From Sulfurovum sp. (GTDB lineage: Bacteria > Campylobacterota > Campylobacteria > Campylobacterales > Sulfurovaceae): a stretch of DNA of 8,363 nt. Shown here piece by piece: positions 5,260-8,363 of this stretch. Within the stretch, counting starts at the first letter, position 1. Each line of letters begins with the position of its first letter. The notes below the pieces were generated by a model. That model had not been told where the DNA came from. It saw only the letters and a list, made by a program, of their open reading frames with translations, and did no database searches. Made by a program: the position numbers and the translations under genes. Location: positions 1 through 8,363 of the forward strand of contig JAGGRU010000157.1 of the NCBI GenBank assembly GCA_021159425.1, read 5' to 3'.

Positions 5260-6591
5260 ATGAAACTAAATAAACTATCTACTCTGACCCTATTATTAAG
5301 TAGCCTTCTTATGGCTGAAGGTATCGATGATAACAATACATCATTAAATCTAGACTTTGAGAGAGAAGCTGTATGGACATTTTTGCCTTATGCTTTTTCA
5401 TCCGATTCAACAGGATTTGCAGGTGGTGTAGCTGTGATCGCACAAGGGTTACTTCAACCGGATACTACTTTCGTAGCTAGCCTGACTCTCGGTGCAGAAG
5501 AGGATATCATCACTAACGGTAAGCCCGATACAGAAAGTTTCGGTGGTGGTCTTATTGCTTTTGATAATTTTAAAATACCTTATACCGACAGACTTTTCTT
5601 TACTACTTTTGGTTATATGACTACTATACCTAAACAAAGTTTGTATCTTGACAGTTCACACGGATCAAGCGAGGATGATGTATTGATAACTTCCGGTGAA
5701 AGCAACTTCTTTACTGCAACATTCAGATATGTACTTCCTTTAGCTGAAGGTATTGATAATCCGGAGGGAAGATATGACCTCAAAGATGGTTTTGCTATGG
5801 GTCGAGAGACATATGGAAACGGAACACCTTTTGTTACAGGTCGTACAGAACTAGGATTAACAGCATTTTATCAAGACCAATCTATTGACAATGTCAAAGG
5901 TGCCCTACATCCAGGTGATGCACCTGTAGAATGGGATTCCAGGGGGCTGAGATTCTTTGTCTCCCATGACAATACAGATTATGACGATAATCCTTCAAGA
6001 GGATATAACCTTTTCTTACGCTATTCAAAAGATTTTGGTGCAGGTGACAGTATGCAGAGTTGGGATTTTATCGAGTTTAAAGCCAGTAAGTATTTTAACC
6101 TTGATACTTTCTCTTTTACTCAGCAAAATGTTCTGGCATTTAATTTTTGGACAGCATACTCACCTAGCTGGGATACAAATAATGAATTTTTACCCGATGT
6201 AGATGCACATCGTACTCCACTCTATGATGGTCCGAGACTAGGTGGTTTCACAAGAATGAGAGGATATGATCAAAACCGATTCCTCGACAAAGCTTCTATT
6301 TACGCTACGATGGAATATAGAGCCGTACTTAACTATAATCCTATCAAAAATGGAGACTGGGGAGAGTGGATCGCTAAACATGCACCTGTTGACTGGTTTC
6401 AGGTCGTTGGTTTTGTTGAAGCAGGTAGAGTAAATGATACGTACGATTTTGAACTTCTTGAAGATCTGAAATTTGATGTGGGAGTCTCTTTTCGTGCTAT
6501 GGTTGCCGAATTACCGGTACGTTTTGATGTTGCCTATGGAGATGAAGGTACCAACATGTGGGTAATGATCCAACAACCATTCGATTTTTAG
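5260..6591 (+). CDS. Omp85-superfamily (BamA/TamA-like) outer-membrane beta-barrel protein without POTRA domains
   Basis: The 443-residue protein starts with a Sec signal peptide (MKLNKLSTLTLLLSSLLMA, cleavage near 19-20). The rest alternates short amphipathic strands and polar loops and ends in Phe (IQQPFDF), as outer-membrane barrels do. Two Omp85 (bacterial surface antigen) hallmarks are visible: DDNPSRGYNLFLRYSKDFG (242-260), matching the 'NPxxGx' strand, and LGGFTRMRGYDQNRFLDK (327-344) with the loop-6 RGY at 334-336. That is followed by ATMEYRAVL and, later, VVGFVEAGRV. Only about 30 residues separate the signal peptide from the first strand-like segment, so no POTRA domain fits. BamA and TamA need POTRAs for their known work. 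This protein is therefore probably a stand-alone barrel with another, unknown role such as lipid, polysaccharide or small-substrate passage. It stands alone, divergent from the mutase gene and convergent with dnaK. Confidence 0.82.
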   Translation: MKLNKLSTLTLLLSSLLMAEGIDDNNTSLNLDFEREAVWTFLPYAFSSDSTGFAGGVAVIAQGLLQPDTTFVASLTLGAEEDIITNGKPDTESFGGGLIAFDNFKIPYTDRLFFTTFGYMTTIPKQSLYLDSSHGSSEDDVLITSGESNFFTATFRYVLPLAEGIDNPEGRYDLKDGFAMGRETYGNGTPFVTGRTELGLTAFYQDQSIDNVKGALHPGDAPVEWDSRGLRFFVSHDNTDYDDNPSRGYNLFLRYSKDFGAGDSMQSWDFIEFKASKYFNLDTFSFTQQNVLAFNFWTAYSPSWDTNNEFLPDVDAHRTPLYDGPRLGGFTRMRGYDQNRFLDKASIYATMEYRAVLNYNPIKNGDWGEWIAKHAPVDWFQVVGFVEAGRVNDTYDFELLEDLKFDVGVSFRAMVAELPVRFDVAYGDEGTNMWVMIQQPFDF

Positions 6592-6623
6592 ACAGGAAAC
6601 TCGAACTTGTTCGAGTCTAAAAA
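6585..6623. repeat. Nested inverted repeats at the barrel gene 3' end
   Basis: ACTCGAAC (6599-6606) and GTTCGAGT (6609-6616) form an 8-bp perfect repeat. An outer pair, TTTTTAGAC (6585-6593) and GTCTAAAAA (6615-6623), flanks it and includes the barrel stop codon. The two cannot both form fully because 6615-6616 is shared. The A-tract is also shared with the terminator that follows. Confidence 0.6.
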
Positions 6624-6648
6624 CCTTAGCACTTACGCTAAAGTTTTT
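6619..6648. terminator. Bidirectional rho-independent terminator between the barrel gene and dnaK
   Basis: AAAAAC, C, TTAGC (6626-6630), loop ACTTAC, GCTAA (6637-6641), A, GTTTTT (6643-6648). The 5-bp core is extended by six pairs across a C-A mismatch. It gives a run of T on both strands, so it can end the barrel transcript on + and the dnaK transcript on -. It sits 28 bp after the barrel stop and 64 bp after the dnaK stop. Confidence 0.7.
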
Positions 6649-6691
6649 CCTTAAACAAGTGCCCAACGGAAATGCCCTTGGGGTATTAAGG
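6649..6691. repeat. Imperfect nested hairpin in the dnaK 3' untranslated region
   Basis: CCTTAA (6649-6654) pairs with TTAAGG (6686-6691), and inside them CCCAA (6662-6666) pairs with TTGGG (6678-6682). The two stems are separated by unequal bulges. On the - strand it would fold just before the terminator and may protect the dnaK message 3' end. No T-run follows it, so it is not a terminator itself. Confidence 0.4.
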
Positions 6692-6711
6692 TTCCAAAAA
6701 GAAGTAGAGTC

Positions 6712-8363
6712 TTATTCGACCTCAGCATCGATAACATCGTCATCGTCTGCTTTTTTCGCTTCCGGATTTGTATCGCCTTTTTCTTTGGCATACATTGCTT
6801 CAGCTAATTTATGACTTTTTTCAGTCAACACTTTTACTTTCTCTTCTATCTGCTCTTTTGTTGCAGAGTCATCTTTAAGTGTCTCTTCTAAGTCTTTGAT
6901 CGCAGCTTCTATACCTTCTTTTTCTGCAGCATCAAAGTTTTCACCAAGATCAGTCAATGATTTTCTTGTTTGGTGAATGAGTGCATCTGCCTGATTTCTG
7001 GTTTCAACTATTTCTTTTCTCTTTTCATCTTCCGCTTTATGTGCTTCCGCATCTTGTACCATTTTTTCGATCTCTTCATCAGAAAGTCCGCTCGAACCGG
7101 TGATCTTGATCTCTTGAGATTTACCCGTACCTTTGTCACTTGCAGATACAGTCAAAATACCATTGGCATCAATGTCAAATGTTACTTCGATCTGTGGTAC
7201 ACCACGTGGTGCAGCAGGAATATCTCTAAGCTCGAACATACCAAGTGACTTGTTGTCTTTAGAGAACTCTCTTTCACCTTGAAGTACATGAATACTTACT
7301 GCAGGTTGGTTATCATCCGCTGTAGAAAATACTTGTGACTTCTTCGCAGGAATCGTTGTTCCTTTTTCGATGACTTTAGTCGTTACTCCGCCTAAAGTTT
7401 CAATACCAAGACTCAATGGTGTAACATCAAGAAGCAATACATCTTTCACATCACCCGCAAGTACACCACCCTGGATCGCAGCACCAAGTGCAACAACCTC
7501 ATCCGGGTTCACAGATTTGTTAAGCTCTTTTCCAAAGAATGCCTGTACTTTCTCCTGTACCAGTGGCACTCTTGTCGAACCACCGACCATTACAACTTCT
7601 TTTACTTCACTCGTACTAAGACCGGCATCTTTAAGTACACCCGCAATCGTCTTGATCGTACTGTCAACAAGATCAGAAACCAGTGACTCAAATTTTGCTC
7701 TTGTGATCTTCGTTACCAAGTGCTTTGGTCCGGAAGCATCTGCTGTAATGAACGGAAGGTTTATTTCAGTCTCTGTTGCAGATGAAAGCTCTTTTTTTGC
7801 TGATTCTGCTGCATCTTTAACTCTTTGCAGTGCCATAACATCTGCTTTAATATCAATACCTGTTTCAGCTTTGAACTCATCTGCCACAAAATCGATCACA
7901 CGGTTATCGAAGTCATCCCCGCCAAGGAATGCATCTCCACCCGTAGCAAGTACTTCAACTACTCCGTCACCCGTTTCAAGTGCAGTAACATCAAATGTAC
8001 CTCCACCAAGATCGTAAACTACGATCTGCTCTGCTTCTTTTTTATCAAGACCATACGCAAGTGCTGCCGATGTTGGTTCATTGATGATTCTTAAAACATT
8101 AAGACCTGCAATTGTTCCTGCTTCTTTTGTTGCTTTTCTTTGTGCATCATTGAAATATGCCGGTACAGTAATAACTGCATCAGTGATCGTTTCACCAAGA
8201 TATGCTTCTGCATCTTCTTTCATTTTTATAAGTACTTTTGCAGAAATTTCCTGAGGTGTATATGTCTTCTCAGCTACTTCTATGGCACATGCACCGTTTC
8301 TGTCGATCACATGGTATGGAAGTCTCTCTTTTGCTTCAGCCGCTTTTGGCTCATCACACATAA
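6712..8363 (-). CDS. dnaK: Molecular chaperone DnaK (Hsp70), N-terminus missing at window edge
   Basis: 549 residues are visible down to a TAA stop, and the frame runs off the right edge. MCDEPKA at 8361 is internal, not the start: by alignment with E. coli DnaK about 75 residues are missing, including the first phosphate-binding motif (DLGTTNS). Visible parts, numbered from that Met: [13 protein letters not shown] (63-75), [12 protein letters not shown] (93-104), phosphate-2 motif [11 protein letters not shown] (116-126), adenosine motif [11 protein letters not shown] (256-266), interdomain linker [13 protein letters not shown] (307-319), substrate-binding beta domain (to ~420), helical lid, and acidic tail [12 protein letters not shown]. 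This is the ATP-driven general chaperone that works with DnaJ and GrpE in the cytosol. In this phylum it usually follows hrcA-grpE, which would lie beyond the right edge. It ends the operon here and is convergent with the barrel gene. Confidence 0.98.
   Translation of the reverse strand, partial: MCDEPKAAEAKERLPYHVIDRNGACAIEVAEKTYTPQEISAKVLIKMKEDAEAYLGETITDAVITVPAYFNDAQRKATKEAGTIAGLNVLRIINEPTSAALAYGLDKKEAEQIVVYDLGGGTFDVTALETGDGVVEVLATGGDAFLGGDDFDNRVIDFVADEFKAETGIDIKADVMALQRVKDAAESAKKELSSATETEINLPFITADASGPKHLVTKITRAKFESLVSDLVDSTIKTIAGVLKDAGLSTSEVKEVVMVGGSTRVPLVQEKVQAFFGKELNKSVNPDEVVALGAAIQGGVLAGDVKDVLLLDVTPLSLGIETLGGVTTKVIEKGTTIPAKKSQVFSTADDNQPAVSIHVLQGEREFSKDNKSLGMFELRDIPAAPRGVPQIEVTFDIDANGILTVSASDKGTGKSQEIKITGSSGLSDEEIEKMVQDAEAHKAEDEKRKEIVETRNQADALIHQTRKSLTDLGENFDAAEKEGIEAAIKDLEETLKDDSATKEQIEEKVKVLTEKSHKLAEAMYAKEKGDTNPEAKKADDDDVIDAEVE

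Noticed and set aside
7370..8017. 215-codon open frame on the + strand across dnaK
   Set aside because: It lies wholly antisense to highly conserved DnaK coding sequence, and long antisense frames over dnaK are a known artefact of its codon use. The translation (Ser/Thr/Pro-rich) shows no domain, and there is no ribosome binding site.
1..8363. Mobile element, CRISPR array, tRNA or rRNA
   Set aside because: No transposase, integrase, terminal inverted repeat with target duplication, spaced repeat array or tRNA-like cloverleaf was recognised by eye. A tRNA or covariance-model search was not possible here.

Overview
The window looks like a stretch of chromosome from a Campylobacterota (epsilonproteobacterial) species, most like the Sulfurovum/Sulfurimonas type. 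This is an inference from the style of the proteins: the DnaK sequence, a histidine kinase whose N-terminus reads YERKSLIRFL before a membrane helix, and a small chorismate-mutase-like gene. The AT-rich spacers and -10 boxes without clear -35 partners fit the same group. No mobile element, CRISPR array, rRNA or tRNA gene was seen, and almost all of the DNA is coding.

Layout from left to right. (1) Bases 1-596, + strand: the 3' two thirds or more of a Crp/Fnr-family regulator that begins outside the window. (2) Bases 645-2902, + strand: a tight three-gene operon made of a duplicated DUF1538 membrane protein, a P-II-like protein joined by an ATGA overlap, and a two-CBS-domain protein. It reads as a membrane transporter with two small cytosolic nucleotide-sensing regulators, possibly under control of the upstream Crp/Fnr protein. 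(3) Bases 2921-4736, - strand: an OmpR-type response regulator followed by its sensor histidine kinase, convergent with the first operon. The kinase's first membrane helix lies upstream of its first in-frame ATG, and no normal start codon precedes it. (4) Bases 4826-5125, - strand: a small AroQ-class chorismate mutase that aligns best with PchB-type proteins. (5) Bases 5260-6591, + strand: a signal-peptide-bearing outer-membrane beta-barrel of the Omp85 superfamily with no room for POTRA domains. (6) Bases 6712-8363, - strand: dnaK, missing about its first 75 codons at the window edge.

The spacers carry signals. Bases 4737-4825 hold a 10-bp perfect palindrome over the presumed -35 region of the response regulator promoter, with C/U-rich anti-Shine-Dalgarno-like stretches on the - strand. 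Bases 5126-5259 hold divergent promoters for the mutase and the barrel gene. Bases 6592-6711 hold a cluster of hairpins that includes a good bidirectional terminator between the convergent barrel gene and dnaK. Two + strand genes (645 and 5260) lack a ribosome binding site and have a -10-like box placed so that transcription would begin at the start codon.

The best candidate for a poorly described system is the DUF1538 - P-II-like - CBS operon. DUF1538 proteins (the UmpAB pair of Halomonas, from memory) have been reported as Na+(Li+,K+)/H+ antiporters, but here both halves are fused and paired with two putative nucleotide sensors.
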